Assembly (NCBI GenBank): GCA_900552015.1
Contig: URXY01000072.1
Coordinates: 1 to 8,025, forward strand
Length of the DNA: 8,025 nucleotides
Direction of reading: 5' to 3'
From: an uncultured Eubacteriales bacterium
Lineage (GTDB): Bacteria; Bacillota; Clostridia; Oscillospirales; Oscillospiraceae
This document shows positions 1 through 5,787 of this stretch, one piece after another. A model generated the notes under the pieces. The model searched no databases, was not told the origin of the DNA, and worked only from the letters and a program-made list of their open reading frames with translations. The translations under genes were made by a program, and so were the position numbers. Positions within the stretch are counted from its first letter, which is position 1, and each line of letters starts with the position of its first letter.

Positions 1-2
1 AC

Positions 3-113
3 CAGACCGACGAGATCGCGGCGATGCTGGACCGGCCGCCGTCGACCGTACGGAATCAACTGCGCGACGCCCGCGCAAAGCTGAAGCTGACCTTGGGAGG
101 TGAGGGCGCATGA
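3..113 (+). CDS. ECF-type RNA polymerase sigma factor, C-terminal end (5' partial)
   Basis: The frame is open from the window edge to a TGA at 111-113 and gives 36 residues beginning QTDEIAAMLDRPPSTVRNQL. This is the helix-turn-helix of sigma-70 region 4: a TDEIAAML first helix, a turn, and a PPSTVRNQLRDARAKLK recognition helix. Region 4 contacts the -35 promoter element. Only the last part of the gene is visible, so regions 2 to 4.1 cannot be checked. The stop overlaps the next start as ATGA, which implies translational coupling with the membrane protein downstream. That arrangement is usual for ECF sigma and anti-sigma pairs. A LuxR-type HTH is a weaker alternative; the RDARAKLK ending favours sigma. 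Confidence 0.85.
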   Translation, partial: QTDEIAAMLDRPPSTVRNQLRDARAKLKLTLGGEGA

Positions 114-808
114 GCGAAAAAGAAGTGAAAAAAGCCTTTAACGCGATCGAGCCGGAGGACGGCGCGCAGGAGCGAATGTACGCGAACATCCTGAAAAAAG
201 CGGCGGCACAGCGCGCGGCTGCTCTGGAGGGGAACGTTGATGCGCCCGCGGCGGAAGGCAACGCGACCTCAAAGACCGTGCCGCTCCCCGCCCGCTGCCC
301 GACGCCACGGTGGAAGCGGTACAGCGCGATGGCCGCGTGCCTCGCGCTGGTGACGACCCTTACGATCGGCTTTCTGCATCCGTTTTTTGCCGGAGACAGC
401 GAGGGAAACGAGCCGCCGGTTCTGGGCGGCTCACCGTTCGAGGATGTGCAGAGCGCGGCGGACTTTGAAGAAAAGCTCGGCTTCGTGATCGACGCGCCGG
501 AGGGCGCGGAAAATGTCACCTACTGCATTTACGACGGCGAGATCGCCCGGGTGGATTTCACCTTGGACGGCCGCGGGTACACCTATGAAGCTGCCAAGCT
601 GGACGGCAATTTCTCCCGGGCGGACGGCGAAGCCGTGGGCAGCACCGCGCTGAACGCGGAATACGGTGCTGTGCTCGACCGCGTATCGCCCGATACCTGG
701 CGGGCCCACTGGAGCCGGGACGGCGTGAGCTGTTATTTGACCAACTTCGACGGCGCGGAGGAATCAGCTATCACCGAGGTTGCCAATGCGCTGATGGAAA
801 GCAATTGA
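110..808 (+). CDS. Single-pass membrane protein with DUF4367-like ectodomain, probable anti-sigma/sensor partner
   Basis: This 232-residue protein starts at an ATG preceded by GGAGG at 96-100 and overlaps the sigma stop by 4 nt. Residues 1-70 are a polar, charged cytoplasmic segment (EVKKAFNAIEPEDGAQERM near the start), residues about 72-93 form one hydrophobic membrane helix, and residues 94-232 would lie outside. The outer part, from about residue 115, has the pattern I recognise in Clostridial DUF4367 domains: a KLGFVIDAPEGAENV segment, repeated beta strands around YDGEIARVDF, then WSRDGVSCYLTNF and a final helix. Gene order and topology suggest it restrains or senses for the adjacent sigma factor. 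No zinc-binding HxxxCxxC anti-sigma motif is present, so sigma binding is inference. The gene ends just before an intrinsic terminator. Confidence 0.72.
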   Translation: MSEKEVKKAFNAIEPEDGAQERMYANILKKAAAQRAAALEGNVDAPAAEGNATSKTVPLPARCPTPRWKRYSAMAACLALVTTLTIGFLHPFFAGDSEGNEPPVLGGSPFEDVQSAADFEEKLGFVIDAPEGAENVTYCIYDGEIARVDFTLDGRGYTYEAAKLDGNFSRADGEAVGSTALNAEYGAVLDRVSPDTWRAHWSRDGVSCYLTNFDGAEESAITEVANALMESN

Positions 809-813
809 AGATG

Positions 814-851
814 AAAAATTTCGGAGCATGAAAACGCCCCGAAATTTTTTT
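814..851 (+). terminator. Rho-independent terminator after the sigma/anti-sigma pair
   Basis: A perfect 11-bp stem pairs 814-824 with 839-849. After one mismatch it continues for 2 bp (826-827 with 836-837) around an 8-nt loop. The 3' arm runs into seven T residues at 845-851. It begins 6 nt after the stop codon at 808 and separates this pair from the lipoprotein operon. The A run of the 5' arm could let it also work on the other strand. Confidence 0.88.
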
Positions 852-979
852 GTGCGCTTCCCGACATTTTGCTCCGCTCCCTCGTATGGATGGATAGACG
901 GGCAGGGGAGCGGCGTTTCCGGAGACGCTGTTCCGCCACTCATAAAACAAATTCTGAACTTCAAAAGGAGCAAATAGAA
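852..979 (+). promoter_or_regulatory. Upstream region of the lipoprotein-MBOAT-DHHW operon, with a GC-rich hairpin
   Basis: This 128-nt gap must hold the operon promoter if the terminator before it is efficient. No convincing -35/-10 pair was found. The best A/T-rich candidate is CATAAA at 941-946, with a weak TTTCCG at 916-921 and a long 19-nt spacer. An 8-bp inverted repeat (874-881 with 906-913) encloses a 24-nt loop, and a second small imperfect palindrome lies at 915-926. If the operon used an alternative sigma factor, such as the one encoded just upstream, lack of a sigma-A consensus would be expected, but nothing here proves that. The ribosome site AAAGGAG lies at 964-970. Confidence 0.35.
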
Positions 980-1636
980 ATGAAACGCATTTTGACTTTT
1001 GTACTGGCGTTGAGCATGGCGCTGTCCCTCGCCGCCTGCGGCGGCAAGGCCGATGACAACAAGAAGAACGACAATAATACAGAAGTGACGATGACCGCGC
1101 AGGAGATCATGGACACCTTAAAGGAAAAGCTGGGGGACAGCTTTGAATGCGACACCGCCGAGAGCGAGGATCGCATGAGCGGCTACTGGGGCTTCGACAT
1201 GGACAAGGTCGAGGATTGGGCGGCCATGGGAAATTCCAATTCCGCCATCAATCCCAGTGCCGCCGTCATTCTCAAGGTGAAGGACGGCTACGCACAGGAT
1301 GCTGCCGCACTTTTGCAGACTGGCTATGAGCAAATTCTCAGCTACTCCCGGATGTACAACATGGATTTGCAGAAGGTCTTACAGGCTCGTTTGTTCGTGA
1401 ACGGCAACTATGCGGCACTGCTGATACTCGGTGCGCAGGGTGACTGGGAGGCCAGTGATGAGGTGCAGGCTAAATTTGCTGCTGAGGAGGCTGCCAAGGT
1501 GGATGAAGTATGGAGAGGTATTTTTGGTTCTGCTGACAACGGTATTACGATCCCGGAGGAGGATGTCAGCAACAACGGTGGCTTTTTTGATATGACCGAC
1601 GATGAAGGTAACAACGATCCGGTGCTTGGCGGCTAA
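980..1636 (+). CDS. DUF4358-family lipoprotein
   Basis: The start is ATG 980, nine bases after AAAGGAG (964-970); an in-frame upstream start at 869 would bury the signal peptide and is rejected. The product has 218 residues. Residues 1-20 are a lipoprotein signal: a KR n-region, a hydrophobic core and the lipobox LAAC with the lipidated Cys20, followed by a polar Asn/Lys/Asp linker. Residues about 36-190 match the DUF4358 pattern as I know it: an AQEIMDTLKEKLG helix, a central strand AAVILKVKDGYAQDAAALL, a long helix, and a strand FVNGNYAALLIL. The tail is acidic and ends in PVLGG. The protein should sit on the outer face of the membrane. It lies 2 nt before the MBOAT gene, so it is probably an accessory part of the acylation system. 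The molecular role of DUF4358 is unknown to me. Confidence 0.82.
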   Translation: MKRILTFVLALSMALSLAACGGKADDNKKNDNNTEVTMTAQEIMDTLKEKLGDSFECDTAESEDRMSGYWGFDMDKVEDWAAMGNSNSAINPSAAVILKVKDGYAQDAAALLQTGYEQILSYSRMYNMDLQKVLQARLFVNGNYAALLILGAQGDWEASDEVQAKFAAEEAAKVDEVWRGIFGSADNGITIPEEDVSNNGGFFDMTDDEGNNDPVLGG

Positions 1637-1638
1637 CT

Positions 1639-3030
1639 ATGGTTTTCTCCAGCCTGACATTTTTACAATGCTTTCTGCCGCTGTGTCTGCTGGCGTATTT
1701 CCTTGTCCCACAGAAATGGCGCAACGGTACACTGTTTCTGTTCAGCCTGTTGTTTTACGCATGGGGTGAGCCGGTCTATGTGGTGCTGATGCTGCTTTCC
1801 ACCGCGTTGGACTACACCTGCGGGCAAATGGCAGAGCGGCACCGGGGACAGCGGGGAGCAAAGATCGCGCTGTTGGTATCACTCTGTGTCAATTTGGGAC
1901 TGCTGGGCGTGTTCAAGTACAGCGACTTCCTTATCGGCACGGTCAATTCCTTGTTCGGCACGGCGCTCCCCCAGCCGAATCTGCCGCTGCCGATCGGCAT
2001 CAGCTTCTACACCTTTCAGACCATGAGCTATACCATTGATGTCTATCGTGGTGAAGCGAAAGCGCAGAAGAATATCATCAATTTCGGCGCGTATGTAACA
2101 TTATTCCCTCAGTTGATCGCGGGCCCCATCGTCCGCTACCAGACGGTAGCGGACGAGCTGGAGCACCGGGATTGCACCGCTGACCTCTTTGCCGAGGGAG
2201 TGAAGCGCTTCGCCTGCGGCATCGGGAAAAAGGTACTGCTGGCAAATAACATCGGTCTTTTGTGGGAGGCAGCATCCGCGCAGACTGCTCCCACGGTGCT
2301 GACGGCATGGCTGGGTGTCATCGCCTACGGCTTCCAGATCTATTTCGACTTTTCCGGCTATTCCGACATGGCCATTGGCCTTGGACGGATGCTGGGGTTC
2401 CGATTTTTGGAAAACTTCAACTATCCGTTTCTTGCCGACAGTATTACCGATTTCTGGCGGCGCTGGCATATCTCCATGGGGACATGGTTCCGGGATTATG
2501 TCTATATCCCGCTGGGAGGCAACAAGGGCGGCCTTGCAAAGCAGCTCCGCAATATTGCTATCGTCTGGCTGCTGACGGGCTTCTGGCACGGGGCAAGCTG
2601 GAACTTTGTCCTATGGGGCGTGTATTTCGGAATACTGCTGGTGCTGGAAAAGCTGTTCCTATTGCGCTGGCTCAAAAGGCTGCCCGCCGTATTGCGGCAT
2701 ATCTACGCGCTGGTGCTGGTAACGATCAGCTGGACACTCTTTGCGTTCACAGAGATCAGCAAAGGAGCCGGGTGGTGCAAGGCCATGTTCTCCGGCGTGC
2801 TGTTCGACAGCAGCAGTCTGTATTTGCTGCTGACTTATGGGCCGATGTTGGCGATCTGTGCGTTAGCAGCCACACCGCTGGGAAAACGCTTTTATGAAAA
2901 GATCGGCACACGGCTGGGGCAGCGGGCGCTGGCCGTGGTTGACTGCGGTGGACTGTTTTGTGTGTTGTTTATGTCCATGGCCTATCTGGTGAGCGGCAGT
3001 TATAATCCGTTCCTGTACTTCCGATTCTGA
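1639..3030 (+). CDS. MBOAT-family membrane-bound O-acyltransferase (AlgI/PatA-like)
   Basis: This 463-residue, many-helix membrane protein is in the usual size range of AlgI-type enzymes. It shows the family landmarks in order: the N-terminal VFSSLTFLQCFLPL segment, FYAWGEP near residue 40, PQLIAGPIVRY, a QIYFDFSGYSDMAIGLG block, NFNYPF, then ITDFWRRWHISMGTWFRDY with His277, YIPLGGN, and GFWHGASWNFVLWG with His317. His317 matches the invariant membrane-embedded catalytic histidine of the family. Such enzymes take an acyl group, usually acetyl, from a cytoplasmic donor and hand it across the membrane to a sugar polymer or a partner protein. The start follows the lipoprotein stop by 2 nt and has only a poor Shine-Dalgarno, which suggests coupling. 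The neighbouring DHHW gene supports extracellular polysaccharide or wall-glycan O-acetylation rather than D-alanylation, because no dltA or dltC is nearby. The acceptor is unknown. Confidence 0.93.
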   Translation: MVFSSLTFLQCFLPLCLLAYFLVPQKWRNGTLFLFSLLFYAWGEPVYVVLMLLSTALDYTCGQMAERHRGQRGAKIALLVSLCVNLGLLGVFKYSDFLIGTVNSLFGTALPQPNLPLPIGISFYTFQTMSYTIDVYRGEAKAQKNIINFGAYVTLFPQLIAGPIVRYQTVADELEHRDCTADLFAEGVKRFACGIGKKVLLANNIGLLWEAASAQTAPTVLTAWLGVIAYGFQIYFDFSGYSDMAIGLGRMLGFRFLENFNYPFLADSITDFWRRWHISMGTWFRDYVYIPLGGNKGGLAKQLRNIAIVWLLTGFWHGASWNFVLWGVYFGILLVLEKLFLLRWLKRLPAVLRHIYALVLVTISWTLFAFTEISKGAGWCKAMFSGVLFDSSSLYLLLTYGPMLAICALAATPLGKRFYEKIGTRLGQRALAVVDCGGLFCVLFMSMAYLVSGSYNPFLYFRF

Positions 3031-3040
3031 GGTGAGAAAA

Positions 3041-4141
3041 ATGCGAAATAAAATCATAACCTCTTTTTTCTGCCTGCTGCTGGCGGTGTCTGCACTCATC
3101 GGGCTGCTGATGCCGGATCGGTATTACTCGGAACGTGAAAAACGCACTTTGACGCAAAAGCCGCAATTTACCGTTGCCGACTTTATTTCCGGCGAGTTTA
3201 GTGATGAGCTGGAAAAGTATCTTACCGATCAAGTTCCTCTGCGGGATGGCTGGGTCACGATGAAAACCTACATGGAACTGGCCATCGGTAAACGGGAAAG
3301 CGGCGGTGTCTATATCTGCAAGGACAAATACCTGATGGACAAGTTTACATCTTATAGTAAAAAGCAGCTTGCCGCCAACGTAGCCACCCTTGCTGATTTA
3401 CAGGAAAAACTGGCGGCAGAGGGTATCTCCATGAATACGATCCTTGTCCCTATGGCGGCGCAGGTGTTGACGGATAGGCTCCCCGCCCATGCGCCAGTGA
3501 CAGACTACACCGCTATCCTGCAAGTGCTGACCGATGCGGGCGTTGACACAACAGACGTGCTTTCTGCTCTCGCCGCTCATAGCAGCGAGAACATCTACTA
3601 CCGTACCGATCATCATTGGACAAGCCTCGGGGCCTACTATGCCTATTGTGCGTGGCGCGGTATTGAGCCTACGGCGGGCGAATGGACGCAGGAAATTCTC
3701 TGCGATAATTTCCACGGCACGACTTGGAATAAAGTCCCGCTTCCCTCCGTCCCCGCCGAGGAGATCACCGCATGGTATAAGCACAAAAATAGAAGTGTGT
3801 CCTACAACAACGGTCAGTATGAGACGGACAGCATCTACGAGCGGAAATACCTGTCCGGCAGCGACCAATACGCCGTGTTTCTGAACTCCAACCAGGCGCA
3901 GACGGTCATCGAGGGCAGCGGTCAAAGCGGCAAGCTCCTGCTCATCAAGGACTCCTACGGCAACACCTTTTCTCAGTTTCCTGTGGAGGACTATGCAGAA
4001 GTCCATGTGATCGACCTGCGCTTTTTCAAGGGCGATGTGGTGGAGTACGCCAAGGAAAACAGCATTACCGATACACTGGTGCTGTACGGTACGCAGAATT
4101 TTGTGAAGGACATGAACATCAAGGGAGTTGCCGAGGCATAA
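3041..4141 (+). CDS. DHHW-family (AlgX/AlgJ-like) membrane-anchored acetylation partner
   Basis: ATG 3041 is preferred because GAGGTGAG (3029-3036) then sits at normal distance; an in-frame GTG at 3032 lies inside that ribosome site. The 366-residue product has an N-terminal signal-anchor (residues about 3-25) and an outer domain. The domain contains the family signature DHHW at residues 190-193 within YYRTDHHWTSLGAYYAY, and a C-terminal IKDSYGN block with Asp304 and Ser305. These match the catalytic Asp-His and Ser elements of SGNH-like AlgX/AlgJ acetyltransferases. The protein probably accepts acyl groups delivered by the MBOAT enzyme 10 nt upstream and transfers them to an extracellular glycan. 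Reading SYG as the nucleophile motif is inference from AlgX; the order DHHW-then-DSYG agrees. The stop TAA overlaps the first codon of a degraded permease reading frame. Confidence 0.9.
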   Translation: MRNKIITSFFCLLLAVSALIGLLMPDRYYSEREKRTLTQKPQFTVADFISGEFSDELEKYLTDQVPLRDGWVTMKTYMELAIGKRESGGVYICKDKYLMDKFTSYSKKQLAANVATLADLQEKLAAEGISMNTILVPMAAQVLTDRLPAHAPVTDYTAILQVLTDAGVDTTDVLSALAAHSSENIYYRTDHHWTSLGAYYAYCAWRGIEPTAGEWTQEILCDNFHGTTWNKVPLPSVPAEEITAWYKHKNRSVSYNNGQYETDSIYERKYLSGSDQYAVFLNSNQAQTVIEGSGQSGKLLLIKDSYGNTFSQFPVEDYAEVHVIDLRFFKGDVVEYAKENSITDTLVLYGTQNFVKDMNIKGVAEA

Positions 4142-4430
4142 GCATTTTGCAGCCGTTTAAAATGACATGGCGTTCTATTGTAGGAAAAAGGGCCGTAGTA
4201 CACTAACCATTCTGTCTATCTTCATTGGAATTGCTGCTGTTATGACAATTGTTTCTGTTATGGAGGGTATGAAACTCCAAGTTATGAAACAATTCAATGC
4301 GATGGGCGCAAATCGCATTGGGGTACAAATTGAGGTCTATTCATCTGACGAAAGCGGAAATAGTGCGGGCGTTGATTATTTTCCTAAACTGTATAGCTAT
4401 TGCCAAGGGTTAGCATGTTTTTTCGGATAA
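4138..4430 (+). pseudogene. Truncated, frameshifted remnant of a MacB/FtsX-type ABC transporter permease
   Basis: Two frames together give one recognisable N-terminus. The first, from codon ATA at 4138, reads ISILQPFKMTWRSIVGK. The second, from about 4188, reads KGRSTLTILSIFIGIAAVM, then TIVSVMEGMK, FNAMGANRIGVQI and VDYFPKLYSYCQGL. This is the start of the MacB_PCD/FtsX permease pattern: amphipathic helix, first membrane helix, then a periplasmic-type domain. Adding one A to the five-A run at 4185-4189 would join the frames. The reading frame ends at a TAA at 4428-4430 after about 97 residues, against roughly 390-430 for a full permease, and no later membrane helices follow. An intact-looking smaller frame begins at ATG 4167 but has no ribosome site and lacks the N-terminal helix. 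Composition is more AT-rich than the flanks. It is most likely a decayed transferred or deleted gene; a short expressed peptide cannot be excluded. Confidence 0.78.
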
Positions 4431-4458
4431 GATGCCGAAAGCCTATAATGGTAACAAT

Positions 4459-4505
4459 ACAAAGAAGCAAGGTAAAAACTATAAGTTCTTACCTTGCTTC
4501 TTTGT
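4459..4505. terminator. Long hairpin, probable bidirectional terminator
   Basis: A perfect 17-bp stem pairs 4459-4475 with 4489-4505. After one mismatch a further 4 bp (4477-4480 with 4484-4487) close on a 3-nt loop. On the + strand the 3' arm ends in CTTCTTT; on the - strand it ends in CTTCTTTGTATTGTT. It sits between the permease remnant (+) and the ECF S-component gene (-), where convergent transcripts should stop. The stem is longer and less GC-rich than most intrinsic terminators and its T tracts are interrupted, so it could instead be an old mobile-element end. Confidence 0.6.
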
Positions 4506-4530
4506 TGCCCTGTACCGTCCGGTTTGCCCC

Positions 4531-4552
4531 ATAGGTCACATTGTGTACCTAT
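4531..4552. repeat. Short inverted repeat with single-base bulge
   Basis: ATAGGT at 4531-4536 pairs with ACCTAT at 4547-4552, and inside them CACA at 4537-4540 mirrors TGTG at 4542-4545, with one unpaired T at 4546. It lies in the gene-free gap 4431-4599 between a pseudogene and the 3' end of a minus-strand gene. An operator is unlikely with no start nearby. It could be part of a second weak terminator for the minus-strand operon or of a mobile-element scar. Nothing else recognisable was found in the gap besides the hairpin at 4459-4505. Confidence 0.4.
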
Positions 4553-4599
4553 GAACATGAACCGTTTCGTCCAAGTCCTTTTCTGTTTTTATCAAGTGC

Positions 4600-5154
4600 T
4601 CACACGTCAAGCGCCATATTTGTGCGCTCCATCACCACCACGAGGATGGGAATGAGGATGAGCTGCAAGATGATGCCGGGGATGGCCGTTGTGATGGCAC
4701 CGGAGAGGAAGAGGGCGAGACTGAACTCCGTGCCCTGAAGGCCCGTGAGCAGGAACTTCACAAGCCCCCACACAAGGCGGCCCGCCACCATCGCAGAGAT
4801 GAGCGAGGCATAGATGCGCCAGCCTGTTTTCGGCAGCTTGCGGTACAGAAGACCGGCGATGGCGCCGTAGGTCGCCATTTCAAACGCCATGGGAATAGCG
4901 ATCCAGATCGGCGGCATGCCGGACATCGAGCGCAGCAGCGGGGAGATGAAGCCGACCGCGAGCCCCCACGGCCAGCCGCACAGAAAGCCGCACAGCAGCG
5001 CGGGGATGTGCATGGGGCAGAGCATGGAGCCAATCTCGGGGATCTGACCGGTCAAAAACGGCAGGACCATCGCCAAGGCGAGGAAGAGCGCGGAATAGGT
5101 GAGTTTTCTCACCGGGGAAGCGGTACGGGCAGTTGCAGTGGCAGCGTTGTTCAT
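4600..5154 (-). CDS. ECF transporter S component (substrate-binding membrane subunit), substrate unknown
   Basis: The start is ATG at 5154-5152, eight bases after GGAG on the minus strand; the frame is open further upstream but that part overlaps DUF3842 and is Arg/Gly-rich shadow sequence. The 184-residue product has a short basic N-terminus (PVRKLTYSALFLALA) and about six hydrophobic segments. Family landmarks are CPMHIPALLCGFLCG at residues 46-60, RSMSGMPP at 75-82 and AFEMATYGAIAGLLY at 90-104. This is the pattern of the folate/vitamin-type S components that pair with EcfT and EcfA ATPases. No EcfA or EcfT gene is in view, so it probably shares a housekeeping energising module (group II ECF systems). 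The substrate cannot be read from the sequence. Its start overlaps the DUF3842 stop as ATGA, so the two are translationally coupled. Confidence 0.85.
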   Translation of the reverse strand: MNNAATATARTASPVRKLTYSALFLALAMVLPFLTGQIPEIGSMLCPMHIPALLCGFLCGWPWGLAVGFISPLLRSMSGMPPIWIAIPMAFEMATYGAIAGLLYRKLPKTGWRIYASLISAMVAGRLVWGLVKFLLTGLQGTEFSLALFLSGAITTAIPGIILQLILIPILVVVMERTNMALDV

Positions 5155-5573
5155 GGTTTGTTCTCCATTCCTTCGAGCAGCGAACGGATGTGCGCCATGG
5201 CGTCGTCCAGAATGGCGGAGGACTTTTTGTCCACGCCCGCGACATACGTGCTGCATAGATTCATCGGGATGAGCACACGGTAGGCATTGCTTGACGCGAC
5301 GGCGTTTGCCATGGCGGGGGAGATCTCGCCCATCAGCGCATCGGCGATCGCGATGCCGATGGGACCGGCGATGATCTGTGCGCTGCGGCAGGCGACGATG
5401 ACGGGATTCTCGCCTGTGGCCACGCGGTCAGCGCCCGCGCGGCGCATCACGTCAGACGCGGCGCTGTTCGTGCCGACGGCCATGATCTCCGCGTGCGGGA
5501 AGGACTTTTTGATATTCTCCACCAGACTGCGGCCCAGCTTGCCGCCCTGACCGTCGATGACTAAGATCGTCAT
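5151..5573 (-). CDS. DUF3842 family protein
   Basis: This 140-residue soluble protein begins at ATG 5573-5571 after a strong purine-rich ribosome site (GAGGATGAGG on the minus strand). Residues 3-14 read ILVIDGQGGKLG, a Rossmann-like strand and glycine loop. AVGTNSAASDVMRRAGADRVATGENP and IIAGPIGIAIADALMGEISPAMANAV follow, then a strand and loop near RVLIPMN. This is the whole conserved pattern I associate with DUF3842, at full length. No catalytic function is established for the family; the glycine-rich first loop suggests nucleotide or cofactor binding. It is the first gene of a two-gene operon and overlaps the S-component gene by 4 nt, which hints at a role tied to the imported compound, such as sensing or first-step handling. 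That link is inference. Confidence 0.85.
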   Translation of the reverse strand: MTILVIDGQGGKLGRSLVENIKKSFPHAEIMAVGTNSAASDVMRRAGADRVATGENPVIVACRSAQIIAGPIGIAIADALMGEISPAMANAVASSNAYRVLIPMNLCSTYVAGVDKKSSAILDDAMAHIRSLLEGMENKP

Positions 5574-5742
5574 ATTGCCTCATCCTCTCTTGTAAAAGGG
5601 TCGCGCGGCGTTTACCCGAAGACAAAGAAAAGGCACCAACATCCCCTTTTTGGAGATACTGATACCTTCGTGATATCCTGCTTGACGGAAAAACGCTGCG
5701 GAAGTGACCAACTTATGTCGGTATTGTCGGCTTGTGCCGACA
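5574..5742 (-). promoter_or_regulatory. Long 5' leader of the DUF3842-S component operon, with tandem hairpins
   Basis: A start site predicted 6-7 nt below the -10 box falls near 5741-5742, which leaves about 165 nt before the start codon. The transcript would open with a perfect 7-bp stem-loop (5736-5742 with 5725-5731, loop ACAA), then after 2 nt a 6-bp stem-loop with one G-T pair (5717-5722 with 5707-5712, loop ATAA). Both carry the sequence CCGACA, giving a 9-nt tandem repeat that matches at 7 of 9 positions. A weaker stem (AAAAGG with CCTTTT around 5628-5651) lies nearer the gene. I match none of the riboswitch consensus sequences I know (TPP, THF, preQ1, cobalamin). The length and structure suggest cis-regulation, but this is unproven. 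Confidence 0.45.
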
Positions 5743-5747
5743 GCGGA

Positions 5748-5776
5748 ATTTTATCAAAAAAGCGCGGGGCTGTCAA
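5748..5776 (-). promoter_or_regulatory. Sigma-A-type promoter for the DUF3842 operon
   Basis: On the minus strand a perfect -35 TTGACA (5776-5771) is followed after exactly 17 nt by TAAAAT (5753-5748), which differs from the -10 consensus TATAAT at one base. The next start codon in this direction is that of DUF3842 at 5573. This is the strongest full promoter in the window. Confidence 0.82.
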
Positions 5777-5787
5777 GTTTCCCGCTC

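Noticed and set aside
869..979. Upstream in-frame start for the lipoprotein
   Set aside because: Use of 869 would add 37 residues before a perfect lipoprotein signal peptide, and ATG 980 has an ideal AAAGGAG site.
2101..2589. Minus-strand 162-residue reading frame
   Set aside because: It is antisense to the conserved core of the MBOAT gene, with no ribosome site or recognisable family.
1639..3030. DltB (teichoic acid D-alanylation) assignment for the MBOAT gene
   Set aside because: There is no dltA, dltC or dltD in the neighbourhood, while the adjacent DHHW gene points to AlgI/PatA-type glycan acylation.
4541..4738. Plus-strand small frame of 65 residues across the scar and the S-component 3' end
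   Set aside because: There is no ribosome site or family signal, and it is antisense to coding sequence for most of its length.
5574..5742. Known riboswitch (TPP, THF, preQ1, cobalamin) in the S-component leader
   Set aside because: None of the conserved core sequences of these classes is present; only generic hairpins are seen.
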